A DNA stretch of 64,000 bases from the NCBI RefSeq assembly GCF_002210165.1, contig NZ_AQQP01000007.1, forward strand, positions 248,001-312,000. The letters are read 5' to 3'. Made by a program: the position numbers and the translations under genes. Positions 34,987-43,705 of the stretch are shown here, piece after piece (within the stretch, counting starts at the first letter, position 1; each line of letters starts with the position of its first letter). The stretch comes from Phaeobacter sp. 22II1-1F12B. Its GTDB lineage: Bacteria > Pseudomonadota > Alphaproteobacteria > Rhodobacterales > Rhodobacteraceae. The notes beneath the pieces were generated by a model that was not told where the DNA came from, made no database searches, and saw only the letters and a program-made list of their open reading frames with translations.

Positions 34987-35010
34987 AGTGGTCCGTTGAT
35001 AAGGTCCACT
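34987..35010. promoter_or_regulatory. Repeat element in the enolase/MocR divergent region
   Basis: AGTGGTCC and GGTCCACT enclose 8 nt. The element can be read as an imperfect inverted repeat or as the direct repeat GGTCC-N8-GGTCC, either of which is usual for MocR operators. A shorter palindrome GTCTGGCAGAC lies just downstream (35018-35028). Confidence 0.4.
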
Positions 35011-35049
35011 CTGTTATGTCTGGCAGACCAATCAACGGAGTCGCGGAAT

Positions 35050-36528
35050 TTGACCAAATATGCGGGCGGCGCCCTGATCCCGACGCTGAGTATCGACCGC
35101 AAGGACAGCGCCACCATCACCGTCCAGCTTGTCACCGCCCTGCGTGAATTGATCCTGTCGGGACAATTGCGCGCCGGCGAACGCCTGCCCGCCTCGCGCA
35201 CGCTGGCGCAGGATCAGGCCGTGTCGCGCACCACCGCGATCAACGCCTATGAACAGCTCACGGCCGAGGGCCTGATCCACAGTCAGGTCGGCTCTGGCAC
35301 TTATGTAAGCGATACCGTTCCCATCCCCGCCCCGACCCCGCCCGAGCCGCGCGGAGACCTGCCGATGCCGCGTCTCGCCAATCTCAGCAGCAGCGCCTCG
35401 GACCAGTATTTCACCCGTCTCGCCCACCCGGACGCGCCCCGCGCCTTTGTCACCGGGATGCCCGCGTTCGACGTCTTTCCGATGGCGCTCTGGTCGCGAC
35501 TCGCCGCGCGCCACTGGCGCAACTCCCGCGCCGATGTGATGCGCTATCCCGATCCCTCGGGCCTGCTCGAACTGCGCCAGGCCGTCGCGCAACACCTGCG
35601 CGCCAACCGGGGCCTGCGCTGCACCGCGGACGAGGTTTTCATCTTCAACGGCGCGCAGGATGCCTTCAACCGGATCGGCGCGACACTGATTGACCCGGGC
35701 AACCTCGTCTGGTTCGAAAACCCCGGCGCCATCGGCGCGCGCAACAGCCTGATTTCCAGCGGTGCGAAACTGGTCCCCGTCCCGGTCGACGCTCAGGGCA
35801 TGGACGTGCAGGCCGGGTTGCACCGCGCCCCCGATGTCCGGCTCGCCTTTGTCACGCCCGCGCACCAGCACCCGCTCGGCACAACCATGAGCGTCTCTCG
35901 CCGTTTCGACCTCTTGCAAGCGGCCGAGAACGCAAGCGCCTGGATCATCGAAGATGATTACGTGGGCGAATTTCACTACGGCCCCCATGCCCCGCCCCCG
36001 CTCAAGAGCATGGATACCTCGGGCCGCGTGATCTATGTCGGCACGTTCTCCAAATCCATGTTCCCGGCCCTGCGGCTTGGCTATGTGGTGGCGCCGCCGA
36101 AACTCGCGCCCATGTTCCACCGCATCGCCGGGGCCACCATGCAGGGCGCGCCGACATCGATGCAGGCGATCATGGCAGATTTCATAAACGAGGGCCATTT
36201 CGCAGCCCATATCCGCCGGATGCGCGATGTCTATGCCGAACGGCGCGATTGCCTGATGCGTGAATCCGCCCGCCATCTTGACGGGCTGCTTGCGGTCGAG
36301 GCCACCGATACCGGGTTTCACACCGTGGCCGACCTGCTGGACCCTGATCTGAAAGACACCACGCTGGCGCAGGCGGCCAAGGCGGCGGGCATCGCCACCG
36401 AACCGCTCAGCCGTTTCACCATCGACCCGGTCCGCCGACAAGCCATCACCCTCGGCTTCAGCGCCGTGCCCCCCGCGCAAATCTCACGCAGCGTCGCGGC
36501 GCTCGCCGATTGTCTCAGGTCGCTCTAG
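35050..36528 (+). CDS. MocR family regulator (GntR HTH fused to aminotransferase fold)
   Basis: A 492-residue regulator from the likely TTG start at 35050. The N-terminal GntR winged helix (residues about 20-85; LRAGERLPASRTLAQDQAVSRTTAINAYEQL) is followed by a class I aminotransferase-like domain with the PLP lysine region VIYVGTFSKSMFPALRLGYV and WIIEDDYVGEFHY. MocR proteins such as PdxR and GabR sense PLP or an amine-PLP adduct. It is divergent from the enolase-superfamily gene and overlaps the convergent GMC gene by 4 nt. An upstream TTG (34981) is a possible alternative start. Confidence 0.87.
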   Translation: MTKYAGGALIPTLSIDRKDSATITVQLVTALRELILSGQLRAGERLPASRTLAQDQAVSRTTAINAYEQLTAEGLIHSQVGSGTYVSDTVPIPAPTPPEPRGDLPMPRLANLSSSASDQYFTRLAHPDAPRAFVTGMPAFDVFPMALWSRLAARHWRNSRADVMRYPDPSGLLELRQAVAQHLRANRGLRCTADEVFIFNGAQDAFNRIGATLIDPGNLVWFENPGAIGARNSLISSGAKLVPVPVDAQGMDVQAGLHRAPDVRLAFVTPAHQHPLGTTMSVSRRFDLLQAAENASAWIIEDDYVGEFHYGPHAPPPLKSMDTSGRVIYVGTFSKSMFPALRLGYVVAPPKLAPMFHRIAGATMQGAPTSMQAIMADFINEGHFAAHIRRMRDVYAERRDCLMRESARHLDGLLAVEATDTGFHTVADLLDPDLKDTTLAQAAKAAGIATEPLSRFTIDPVRRQAITLGFSAVPPAQISRSVAALADCLRSL

Positions 36529-38144
36529 GCTTTTGCATCCTCAAGGATCATGTCCGAGGCTTTCTCTCCCACCATCATTACCGGCGCGTTAAGGTTGCCC
36601 GAGGTGATGCGCGGGAAGATCGACGCATCCACAACCCGCAGCCCCTCGACCCCTTTGACCCGCAGCCGGTCATCGACGACGGCGCTGTCCTCCGGCCCCA
36701 TCGCGCAGGTGCCGCAAGCGTGGAAAATCGTGCCGCAACGCTTGCGCATATCTTCGCGCAGCGCATCGCGATCCGTCACCTCTGCCCCCGGCAGGACCTC
36801 ACGCTTAACCGACGAGGCTATCGGCTCTTGCGCCATGATATCGCGCAGAATCTGCACGCCGTCGACCAGTTCCTCAAGGTCCTCGGGCGCGCTCAGATAG
36901 CCCGGATGGATTTCCGGCGTGTCCATCGGATCGCCCGAGCGCAGACCGATATAGCCCCGGCTCTTGGGATGGCAGTTCGACAAACCGATCAGCACACCGG
37001 GGAAGGTGTCGGGCGACATCAGCCGCCGTTTGCCGGGTGTCGCCTTGGTATAGCTCATCGGCGAGAAATACAGCTGCAGGTTCGGCCGGTCGCGCTCGGG
37101 CGAGGTGCGGATGAACCCGCCACCCTGATTGACGCTCAGCGACAGCGGCCCCTTGCGCGTCATCGCATAAGTCATCCCCAGCCGGATCCGTCCCATCCAC
37201 GGCCCCAGCACGTTGTTCAGCGTCGGACACGTGGTCTCATAGATCAGGTCCCAGCCGATATGGTCCTGAAGATTGCGCCCCACTTCGGGCGCGTCATGCA
37301 GCACCTCGATCCCCTTGTCGCGCAGCATCGCCCCGTCGCCGATCCCCGACAGTTGCAGGATCTGCGGCGAATTCACCGCCCCCGCCGACAGGATCACCTC
37401 GCGCTTGGCCATCATCCGTTTGACCGCATCGCCCTGACGGTACTCCACGCCCACCGCGCGGCGGCCCTCAAAGATCAGCCGCATCACCTGCGCGTTCTTG
37501 TGCAGCTCAAGGTTTGACCGGTTCATCGCCGGGTTCAGATAGCCCGTCGCCGCCGAACAACGGAAACCGTTGCGCGTGTTGATCTGGTAAAGCCCCACGC
37601 CTTCCTGCGTCGCCCCGTTGAAATCCGGGTTCGCAGGCCAGCCCGCCGCCACGGCGGATTTGACATAGTCATGGCTCAGCGGATGCACCCCGTCGTCGAT
37701 CCGCGACACGGTGATCGGCCCGCCCGTCCCGCGCCATTCATCCGCCCCGGCAAGGTTGTTTTCCAGCTTCTTGAAATAGGGCAGCAGATCGCCGTGGGAC
37801 CAACCCGCGTTGCCCATCGACGCCCAGCCATCGTAATCCTCTTTCTGCCCGCGGATGAACACCATCGCGTTGATCGAGCTTGACCCGCCCACGACCTTGC
37901 CGCGCGGCCAGTAATGGGCGCGGCCGGTCTCGGCATCCATCTCGGACTGGTAGCGCCAGTTCAGACGCGGGTGGTAGAACGCCCCGCCATAGCCAATAGG
38001 CATCCGCACCCAAAAGTTGAGATCCGATCCCCCGGCCTCAAGCACCGCGACCTTGTTGCGCGCGTCCGCCGAGAGGCGATTGGCCAGCACGCAGCCCGCC
38101 GATCCGGCCCCGATGATGATATAATCCGCTGTCGCGCCCTGCAT
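36525..38144 (-). CDS. GMC family oxidoreductase (choline dehydrogenase-like)
   Basis: A 539-residue FAD enzyme. The N-terminal ADP-binding motif ADYIIIGAGSAGCVLANRL is followed by the GMC signatures YWPRGKVVGGSSSINAM and LSAGAVNSPQILQLSGIGD, and the C-terminal VVDASIFPRITSGNLNAPVMMVGEKASD. Choline dehydrogenase (BetA) and various alcohol dehydrogenases share this layout; no betB lies beside it, so the alcohol substrate is open. The ATG at 38144 is chosen over a longer frame to 38216. It converges on the MocR regulator gene. Confidence 0.85.
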   Translation of the reverse strand: MQGATADYIIIGAGSAGCVLANRLSADARNKVAVLEAGGSDLNFWVRMPIGYGGAFYHPRLNWRYQSEMDAETGRAHYWPRGKVVGGSSSINAMVFIRGQKEDYDGWASMGNAGWSHGDLLPYFKKLENNLAGADEWRGTGGPITVSRIDDGVHPLSHDYVKSAVAAGWPANPDFNGATQEGVGLYQINTRNGFRCSAATGYLNPAMNRSNLELHKNAQVMRLIFEGRRAVGVEYRQGDAVKRMMAKREVILSAGAVNSPQILQLSGIGDGAMLRDKGIEVLHDAPEVGRNLQDHIGWDLIYETTCPTLNNVLGPWMGRIRLGMTYAMTRKGPLSLSVNQGGGFIRTSPERDRPNLQLYFSPMSYTKATPGKRRLMSPDTFPGVLIGLSNCHPKSRGYIGLRSGDPMDTPEIHPGYLSAPEDLEELVDGVQILRDIMAQEPIASSVKREVLPGAEVTDRDALREDMRKRCGTIFHACGTCAMGPEDSAVVDDRLRVKGVEGLRVVDASIFPRITSGNLNAPVMMVGEKASDMILEDAKA

Positions 38145-38314
38145 GCCTGCCACCGATGGAATCTTGTTTTGTAGCGGCCCGTCTAAAACAGGTTCACGGC
38201 CTTTGCACGGGTCCATTTTTTGCGAAATGTGATACCATTATGACAAGCGGTTGTGGCAGGCTCTCGCGAAAACCGGATAGCATGTAAGACAGTGAAACAG
38301 CCGCCGAGGCCCCC

Positions 38315-38914
38315 ATGATCACGCCCCTGTCTGACGAGACCCTGATCCTCGATACCGACCGCCTGCGCCTGACGCCGTTTTCCTCAGAGGATGCGGATAT
38401 CGCACATCGCCTGCTCGGCGATCCGGAGGTGATGCGCTACGTGGCCGACCCGCTCACCCGTGACGAGGTCGAGGATCACATGGTCAACGCCATCCGGCGC
38501 GGCGCGGGCGGGCGCATCGGCATCTGGTGCGTGTCCCGCAAGGACACGGGCGAAAAGATCGGCGATTGCGTTCTGACCCCGCTGCCCATCGATTCCGGCG
38601 ATATCGACTGGGAGCAGGTCACCCCCGACAGCTACCCGCGTGACGAGATCGAAATCGGCTATCTGCTGGTGCCCGAAGTCTGGGGACAGGGCTTTGCCAC
38701 CGAACTCTGCGCCCGCCTCTTGCGCTTCGCCTTCGAGCAAACCGCCCTGCCCCGCGTCATCGCCGTCACCGACCCCGGTAACGCCAACTCCCAGCACGTC
38801 CTGCAAAAATGCGGCCTCCGCCCCACCGGCCCACGCCGCGCCTATGCCGAGGACGATTGCAGCGGGTTCGAAATCACGCGCGAGGAATGGGCGGCGCGTA
38901 AAGAACCTATCTAA
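38315..38914 (+). CDS. GNAT family N-acetyltransferase (RimJ/RimL-like)
   Basis: A 199-residue acetyltransferase. The opening LILDTDRLRLTPFSSEDADIAHRLLGDPEVMRYV and the acetyl-CoA-binding stretch EIGYLLVPEVWGQGFATELCARLLRFAFE are diagnostic of the RimJ/RimL group, which acetylates N-terminal amines of proteins or small substrates. It is a single gene divergent from the GMC oxidoreductase, with a 170-bp gap. Substrate unknown. Confidence 0.85.
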   Translation: MITPLSDETLILDTDRLRLTPFSSEDADIAHRLLGDPEVMRYVADPLTRDEVEDHMVNAIRRGAGGRIGIWCVSRKDTGEKIGDCVLTPLPIDSGDIDWEQVTPDSYPRDEIEIGYLLVPEVWGQGFATELCARLLRFAFEQTALPRVIAVTDPGNANSQHVLQKCGLRPTGPRRAYAEDDCSGFEITREEWAARKEPI

Positions 38915-38955
38915 GACTAGACAACCTACCCAACGGTTGGAGTATCTGCATCTAC

Positions 38956-39663
38956 TCAGAGTTGGTGGTACAAGGACACTTTCATTTTGCCCCAGCGCTC
39001 ACAGAAGATTTTGCAACGCTCAGCGATTTCTTCATCTGCATTAATGACGAAAAATGTTCGGGGACTGTGTGCCTTAGCTCGGATCGCAAAACTTGGCAGC
39101 GCAATTTCGCTTAGCAAATGATTCACTTCTGCATCGTGGCCGCCGGGCCTGCGTGTATTGTGATGATAGATGATGGCGCAGCGACCTTCTGCTAGCCGCC
39201 TGATTTCATCAATCGGAATTTGTTTCCCAAACTTTGCCGATCCTTTTCGGCGATCATCATCATCTACGATACCATTATCGGGGTCAGCGAATACAATATC
39301 GCACTCGGCAAGCTTCTCTAAAGCGCCTGCAAACCAAGCCTTTCGAAAGCGGCGTCTCTCACTGATTGGACACGAGGCAACGTTAAGACTTTCTTCATAA
39401 AACTCCGCGTTTTCTAGCATCGGTAATAGAGAACTGATTGATCTCGCGCTTCTTACAACCTCCTTTAGATGGTGAAAGAGAGGTGGATCAAGGGCAGCGT
39501 ACCATTCCGGGCGTTCGAGATAAGAAATATGCCGTCCATCGTTGTTGTGGTTTTCATTGGGAAACCGATACCAAGCAATACCAAGCTTTCTTTCAACAGA
39601 CAGCATCCTTAATAATCCCAACTTGACGAAATCTCCGACATCGCCTGCATATCGATCTTGCAA
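38956..39663 (-). CDS. Low-GC orphan protein of unknown function, possible methyltransferase-like fold
   Basis: A 235-residue cytosolic protein without signal peptide or membrane helix. It starts (TTG at 39663, GGGAG upstream) MQDRYAGDVGDFVKLGLLRM, has WYRFPNENHNNDGRH near residue 32, and CDIVFADPDNGI near residue 125, which resembles motif IV (DPPY-type) of Rossmann methyltransferases. The stretch AIIYHHNTRRPGGH is also distinctive. I recognise no named family. The gene and its flanks are visibly AT-richer than the surrounding DNA, and codon use differs, pointing to recent transfer. The TcmP-like or nuclease-associated methyltransferase guess is weak. Confidence 0.55.
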   Translation of the reverse strand: MQDRYAGDVGDFVKLGLLRMLSVERKLGIAWYRFPNENHNNDGRHISYLERPEWYAALDPPLFHHLKEVVRSARSISSLLPMLENAEFYEESLNVASCPISERRRFRKAWFAGALEKLAECDIVFADPDNGIVDDDDRRKGSAKFGKQIPIDEIRRLAEGRCAIIYHHNTRRPGGHDAEVNHLLSEIALPSFAIRAKAHSPRTFFVINADEEIAERCKIFCERWGKMKVSLYHQL

Positions 39664-39782
39664 AGTTTAAAGTCTCCCTAACGTCAGCCTCCACCCCAAA
39701 AATTTGCGAAGAGCTTCAAGCTAGTTGGCTTCATAATACCCTGAGAGGCGGGATAACATAAATTCCCCCAAATACATAAAAA

Positions 39783-39802
39783 AGGCGGCCCGCAGGCCGC
39801 CT
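39783..39802 (-). terminator. Rho-independent terminator of the GST gene
   Basis: Stem AGGCGGCC / GGCCGCCT with a CGCA loop; the A run at 39777-39783 gives a T tract on the minus strand, 9 nt after the GST stop. Confidence 0.85.
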
Positions 39803-39811
39803 CTCTCGAAC

Positions 39812-40684
39812 TTACCCCGCTTCGGGTTCAAGCTTGTCCTGCGTCTTGGTTTCGAAATCGCCCGCGTCGTGGCGTTCGCGCAGCTGCGTCTTCGGATCGC
39901 CAAAGGCGCGGTTGACCATGCGTCCGCGCTGCACAGGTTCGCGCGCGTCGAGCTCTTTGGCCCAGCGCTGCACGTTCTCGTAGCTTTCCACGTCAAGGAA
40001 TTCGCCCGCGTCGTACAGGCGACCCAGCGCAAGCTGGCCGTACCAAGCCCAGTTCGCCATATCGGCAATCGTGTATTCCTCGCCCGCGAGATAGGTTTTC
40101 TCGGACAGGCGACGGTCCAGCACGTCAAGCTGGCGCTTCACTTCCATCGCGAAACGGTCGATCGGGTATTCCCATTTCTCCGGCGCATAGGCGTAGAAAT
40201 GGCCAAACCCGCCGCCCAGATAGGGCGCGCTTCCCATCTGCCAGAACAGCCACGACAGCATCTCGGGCCGGGCGCTGGCATCGGTGGGCAGGAAAGATCC
40301 GAACTTTTCCGCGAGGTACAGCAGGATCGCGCCGGATTCGAACACCCGCGTCGGCGCGCCGGTCGAATGGTCCATCAGCGCCGGAATCTTGGAGTTCGGA
40401 TTCACATCGACAAACCCGCTGCCGAACTGATCGCCATCGCCGATGTTGATCAGCCATGCGTCGTATTCCGCGTCCGGATGACCGGCGGCCAGCAGCTCTT
40501 CGAACAGCACCGTGACCTTCACGCCATTGGGCGTGGCCAGCGAATAAAGCTGGTGCGGATGCTTGCCGACCGGCAATTCCTTGTCATGGGTCGGACCGGC
40601 GATGGGGCGGTTGATGCTGGCGAATTTGCCCCCGCTCTCCTTGTTCCATGTCCATTTCTTCGGCGGCGTATAGGTATCGGTCAT
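39812..40684 (-). CDS. yghU: YghU-like glutathione S-transferase / disulfide-bond oxidoreductase
   Basis: A 290-residue Nu-class GST. It opens with the long N-terminal segment seen in YghU (KKWTWNKESGGKFASINRPIAGPTHDKELPVGKHPHQLYSLATPNG) before the thioredoxin fold, where the Thr-Pro-Asn of ATPNG replaces a catalytic cysteine. The all-helical C-terminal domain contains YTIADMANWAWYG. YghU reduces disulfides with two glutathiones per active site. ATG 40684 is chosen over a start 10 codons upstream. It is a single gene with its own terminator. Confidence 0.88.
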   Translation of the reverse strand: MTDTYTPPKKWTWNKESGGKFASINRPIAGPTHDKELPVGKHPHQLYSLATPNGVKVTVLFEELLAAGHPDAEYDAWLINIGDGDQFGSGFVDVNPNSKIPALMDHSTGAPTRVFESGAILLYLAEKFGSFLPTDASARPEMLSWLFWQMGSAPYLGGGFGHFYAYAPEKWEYPIDRFAMEVKRQLDVLDRRLSEKTYLAGEEYTIADMANWAWYGQLALGRLYDAGEFLDVESYENVQRWAKELDAREPVQRGRMVNRAFGDPKTQLRERHDAGDFETKTQDKLEPEAG

Positions 40685-40776
40685 AGGCTCTCTCTTTATG
40701 CTGAGGCCGCGCACCCAATGGTCACGCGTTGCCGCTCAAGCTATGCGCCCTGCCGCCGCCGTCAACCCGTCGCCCT

Positions 40777-42030
40777 TCACTGAAGTGCGAGCGCGATGCC
40801 CCCTGCCTCGCGCGCGACCTGAAACCAGGCAGCGATCTTGTCGCGCTCTTCCTCGGTGATGAAAGACACGTTCGCAGGCGGCATCGCCGAGGATATCCCC
40901 GCCTGCATATAGATCATTCGCGCGTGCGCCGTGATGTCCGCGTCAGTCTCAAGGTAAACGTGTTTCGGCGCCCAGAGCATGCCTTCCCAGAAGGGTTCGC
41001 GCGAATGGCACATGGAACAGCGCCCCAGCACGATGTCGCGCACCTCATCATAGCCCTCGGCGCTGGCAAAGACCTGCTGGCTCCGGCTCAGCGCCGCCTC
41101 CTCCTCGGGCACTTCCTGACGGTAGCCCGCGCTCGACAGCCAGATGATCCCGATAAAGAGCAGCGCGGTCACGCACCACGTCCAGTGCGGCGCCGGTTTG
41201 CGCGCATGGGTGGTGTTGAAATAATGCCGGATTGTGACCCCCATCAGGAACACCAGCGCCGCGATCAGCCAGTTGTACTGGGTGCCAAAGGCCAGCGGGT
41301 AATGGTTCGACAGCATCAGGAAGATGACCGGCAATGTGAGGTAGTTGTTATGGGTCGACCGCAGCTTGGCGATCTTGCCGTATTTCGGATCGGGCGTGCG
41401 CCCGGCCTTGAGGTCCGCCACAACGATGCGCTGGTTCGGCATGATGATGAAGAAAACATTCGCCGTCATGATCGTCGCGGTGAACGCGCCCAAATGCAGC
41501 ATCATCGCCCGCCCGGTGAAGATCTGGTTGTATCCCCAGCCCATCACCACCAGCAGCACGAACAACAGCACCATCAGCACGGTCGGCCGCTCGCCCAGTG
41601 GCGATTTGCAAAGAAAATCGTAGACCAGCCAGCCAATGCTCAGCGACGCGGCCGAGATCAGCACCCCCTGCCAAAGCGCCAGATCCGCCTTGTTCGCGTC
41701 GATCAGGTAAAGCTCTCCGCCTACCCAGTAGACGATCATCAACATCGCCGCGCCCGACAGCCACGTCGCGTAGCTCTCCCATTTGAACCACGTAAGGTGC
41801 TCGGGCATCATCTCGGGCGCGACAAGATATTTCTGGATGTGGTAGAACCCGCCCCCGTGCACCTGCCATTCCTCGCCATGCGCGCCCTTGGGCAGATGCG
41901 GCGCCTTTTGCAGCCCCAGATCCAGCGCGATGAAATAGAACGAAGACCCGATCCACGCGATGGCCGTGATCACATGCAGCCAGCGTACGGCAAAGGCGAT
42001 CCACTCCCAGGTAATGGCTAGGTCAAGCAT
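40777..42030 (-). CDS. puuD: Membrane urate hydroxylase PuuD with C-terminal cytochrome c domain
   Basis: A 417-residue protein with eight hydrophobic helices (first: VRWLHVITAIAWIGSSFYFIALDLG) and a C-terminal cytochrome c domain whose heme motif CSMCH lies near residue 345, with a distal Met in SSAMPPANV. PuuD converts urate to 5-hydroxyisourate and feeds electrons to the respiratory chain, replacing soluble uricase in many alphaproteobacteria. The start is ATG 42030; the reading to 42063 is not needed. No other purine genes (HIU hydrolase, OHCU decarboxylase, xanthine dehydrogenase) lie in the window. Confidence 0.9.
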   Translation of the reverse strand: MLDLAITWEWIAFAVRWLHVITAIAWIGSSFYFIALDLGLQKAPHLPKGAHGEEWQVHGGGFYHIQKYLVAPEMMPEHLTWFKWESYATWLSGAAMLMIVYWVGGELYLIDANKADLALWQGVLISAASLSIGWLVYDFLCKSPLGERPTVLMVLLFVLLVVMGWGYNQIFTGRAMMLHLGAFTATIMTANVFFIIMPNQRIVVADLKAGRTPDPKYGKIAKLRSTHNNYLTLPVIFLMLSNHYPLAFGTQYNWLIAALVFLMGVTIRHYFNTTHARKPAPHWTWCVTALLFIGIIWLSSAGYRQEVPEEEAALSRSQQVFASAEGYDEVRDIVLGRCSMCHSREPFWEGMLWAPKHVYLETDADITAHARMIYMQAGISSAMPPANVSFITEEERDKIAAWFQVAREAGGIALALQ

Positions 42031-42349
42031 GTGTTTCTCCGCTCGGATGCTATTCGGCGCCACCCTATCGCGCCGCCCCGCATTTCATCCATTGAGAAAA
42101 TCCCCCGGCAGTTTCAAAAATCCCCAGACAATCGCGCACAACCATGGCGCGATCCATCCGGCGAACACCCGCCGAAATCCAGTAAATGCGTTTGCAAACA
42201 ATAAGATACCAAAGATATTTGCTTGGTGAAATAATCCTGTGGATGGCCGGAATTTGTCACCGGCCTGTCACAGAACCCATACAGTTTGCGAGAATCGCAT
42301 AGGCATGCCTATGCTTAATAATTCAGCAGAATGTGAATCGGAGATGAAC
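42031..42349. other. 319-bp intergenic region between puuD and ugpB
   Basis: No coding region is evident. It holds a GTTTGCAAAC palindrome (42190-42199, LacI-operator-like) and the 18-bp palindrome described separately. Both divergent promoters (puuD and ugpB) should lie here. Confidence 0.5.
42287..42319 (+). promoter_or_regulatory. Candidate promoter and 18-bp palindromic operator of the ugp operon
   Basis: A perfect palindrome, GCATAGGCA followed by TGCCTATGC (42297-42314), sits between a -35-like TTGCGA and a -10-like TATGCT about 18 nt apart. It lies about 36 bp upstream of the ugpB start, in the right place for a repressor that blocks transcription. Confidence 0.55.
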
Positions 42350-43657
42350 ATGACAATCAGAACCCTTCTGGGCGGTGCGGCAATTTCGCTGGCACTTGGC
42401 ACAAGCGCTTATGCGCAAACGGAAATCCAGTTCTGGCATGCCTTTACCGGACGCCTTGGCGAACTCGTCGCCGAGCAGGTCGAAACCTTCAATGGTGCCC
42501 AGTCCGACTATACCGTTGTCGCCACGCACAAGGGCAACTACTCCGAAACGCTGAACGCCGGGATCGCCGCTTTCCGTGCCGGTGAACAGCCCGACATCCT
42601 GATGGTCTTCGAAGTCGGCACCGCCACGATGATGGCTGCCAAGGGCGCGATCAAGCCGGTCTACGAAGTGATGGCCGACGCGGGCGCCGATTTTGACCCC
42701 GATGCCTTCATCGGCGCGGTCAAAGGCTATTACACCACCACCGAGGGCGAGATGCTCTCGATGCCCTTCAACTCCTCGACTCCGGTGCTCTGGGTCAACC
42801 GCGACGCCCTGTCCGAGGCCGGCATCGACCCCGATACCGATCTCTCCACCTGGCAGAACGTCGGCGCCGTGCTCGACCAGCTGAAAGAGGCTGGCAACGA
42901 ATGCCCGCTGACCACCGCGTGGCAAAGCTGGATCCATCTCGAAAACCTCTCGGCCTATCACAACGTCCCCTTCGCGACGCAGGACAACGGTTTTGCCGGT
43001 TTCGACACCGAACTGGCGCTGAACGGCCCGGTGCAGGTCAAGCATATCGAAACCATGGGTGAATGGGCGCAGGACGGCAAATTCATCTACGCCGGTCGCC
43101 GCAACGAAGGCGGTGCCAACTTCCGCGCCGGTGAATGCGCGCTCTTCACCGAAAGCTCCGCCGGCTACGCGGGCATCAAGTCCGAAGCCAGCTTCGACTT
43201 CGACGTACGCCCGCTGCCCTATTGGGAAGGTGTCGAAGGCGCCCCGCAGAACACCATCATCGGTGGCGCGTCGCTCTGGGTCATGGAAGGCCAGTCGGAC
43301 GAGGAATACAAAGGCGTTGCCGAATTCCTGAACTTCCTCTCCTCGCCGGAAATCCAGGCGAAATGGCACCAGGACACCGGCTATCTGCCGATCACCGCCG
43401 CCGCCGGTGAGCTGACCCGCGAACAGGGTTTCTATGACGAAAACCCGGGCACCGACGTGGCCGTCAAGCAGATGACCACCAACGAGCCGACCGCCAACTC
43501 CAAGGGTCTGCGCCTTGGCTCCTTCGACCAGATCCGCGGCATCATCGACGAAGAGCTCGAAGCCGTATGGTCCGGTGACAAATCGGCCCAGGCCGCGCTC
43601 GACAGCGCGAAAGAGCGGGGCGACCAGCTGCTGCGCCGCTTCGAAGCCGCGAACTAA
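42350..43657 (+). CDS. ugpB: Glycerol-3-phosphate-binding periplasmic protein UgpB
   Basis: A 435-residue exported protein. A signal peptide ending SAYAQ is followed by TEIQFWHAFTGRLGELVAEQVETFN, then HKGNYSETLNAGIAAFRAGEQPDI and EVGTATMMAAKGAIKPVYEV, all closely UgpB-like. It binds sn-glycerol-3-phosphate or glycerophosphodiesters for import. GGAG at 42340-42343 has proper spacing to ATG 42350, so I prefer it to the ATG at 42344. It is the first gene of ugpBAEC. Confidence 0.92.
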   Translation: MTIRTLLGGAAISLALGTSAYAQTEIQFWHAFTGRLGELVAEQVETFNGAQSDYTVVATHKGNYSETLNAGIAAFRAGEQPDILMVFEVGTATMMAAKGAIKPVYEVMADAGADFDPDAFIGAVKGYYTTTEGEMLSMPFNSSTPVLWVNRDALSEAGIDPDTDLSTWQNVGAVLDQLKEAGNECPLTTAWQSWIHLENLSAYHNVPFATQDNGFAGFDTELALNGPVQVKHIETMGEWAQDGKFIYAGRRNEGGANFRAGECALFTESSAGYAGIKSEASFDFDVRPLPYWEGVEGAPQNTIIGGASLWVMEGQSDEEYKGVAEFLNFLSSPEIQAKWHQDTGYLPITAAAGELTREQGFYDENPGTDVAVKQMTTNEPTANSKGLRLGSFDQIRGIIDEELEAVWSGDKSAQAALDSAKERGDQLLRRFEAAN

Positions 43658-43671
43658 GACTGAAAGACCAA

Positions 43672-43695
43672 GGCCGGGAGCCCGCGTTCCCGGCC
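43672..43695 (+). other. Stem-loop between ugpB and ugpA
   Basis: GGCCGGGA and TCCCGGCC are separated by 8 nt, 14 nt after the ugpB stop and 10 nt before the ugpA start. Such hairpins often stabilise the binding protein mRNA or cause partial termination, giving more binding protein than permease. Confidence 0.6.
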
Positions 43696-43705
43696 GCATT
43701 GTTTC

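Noticed and set aside
38956-39663. Low-GC gene as part of a larger genomic island or prophage
   Set aside because: No integrase, transposase, attachment repeat or tRNA was seen on either side; only one gene deviates in composition.
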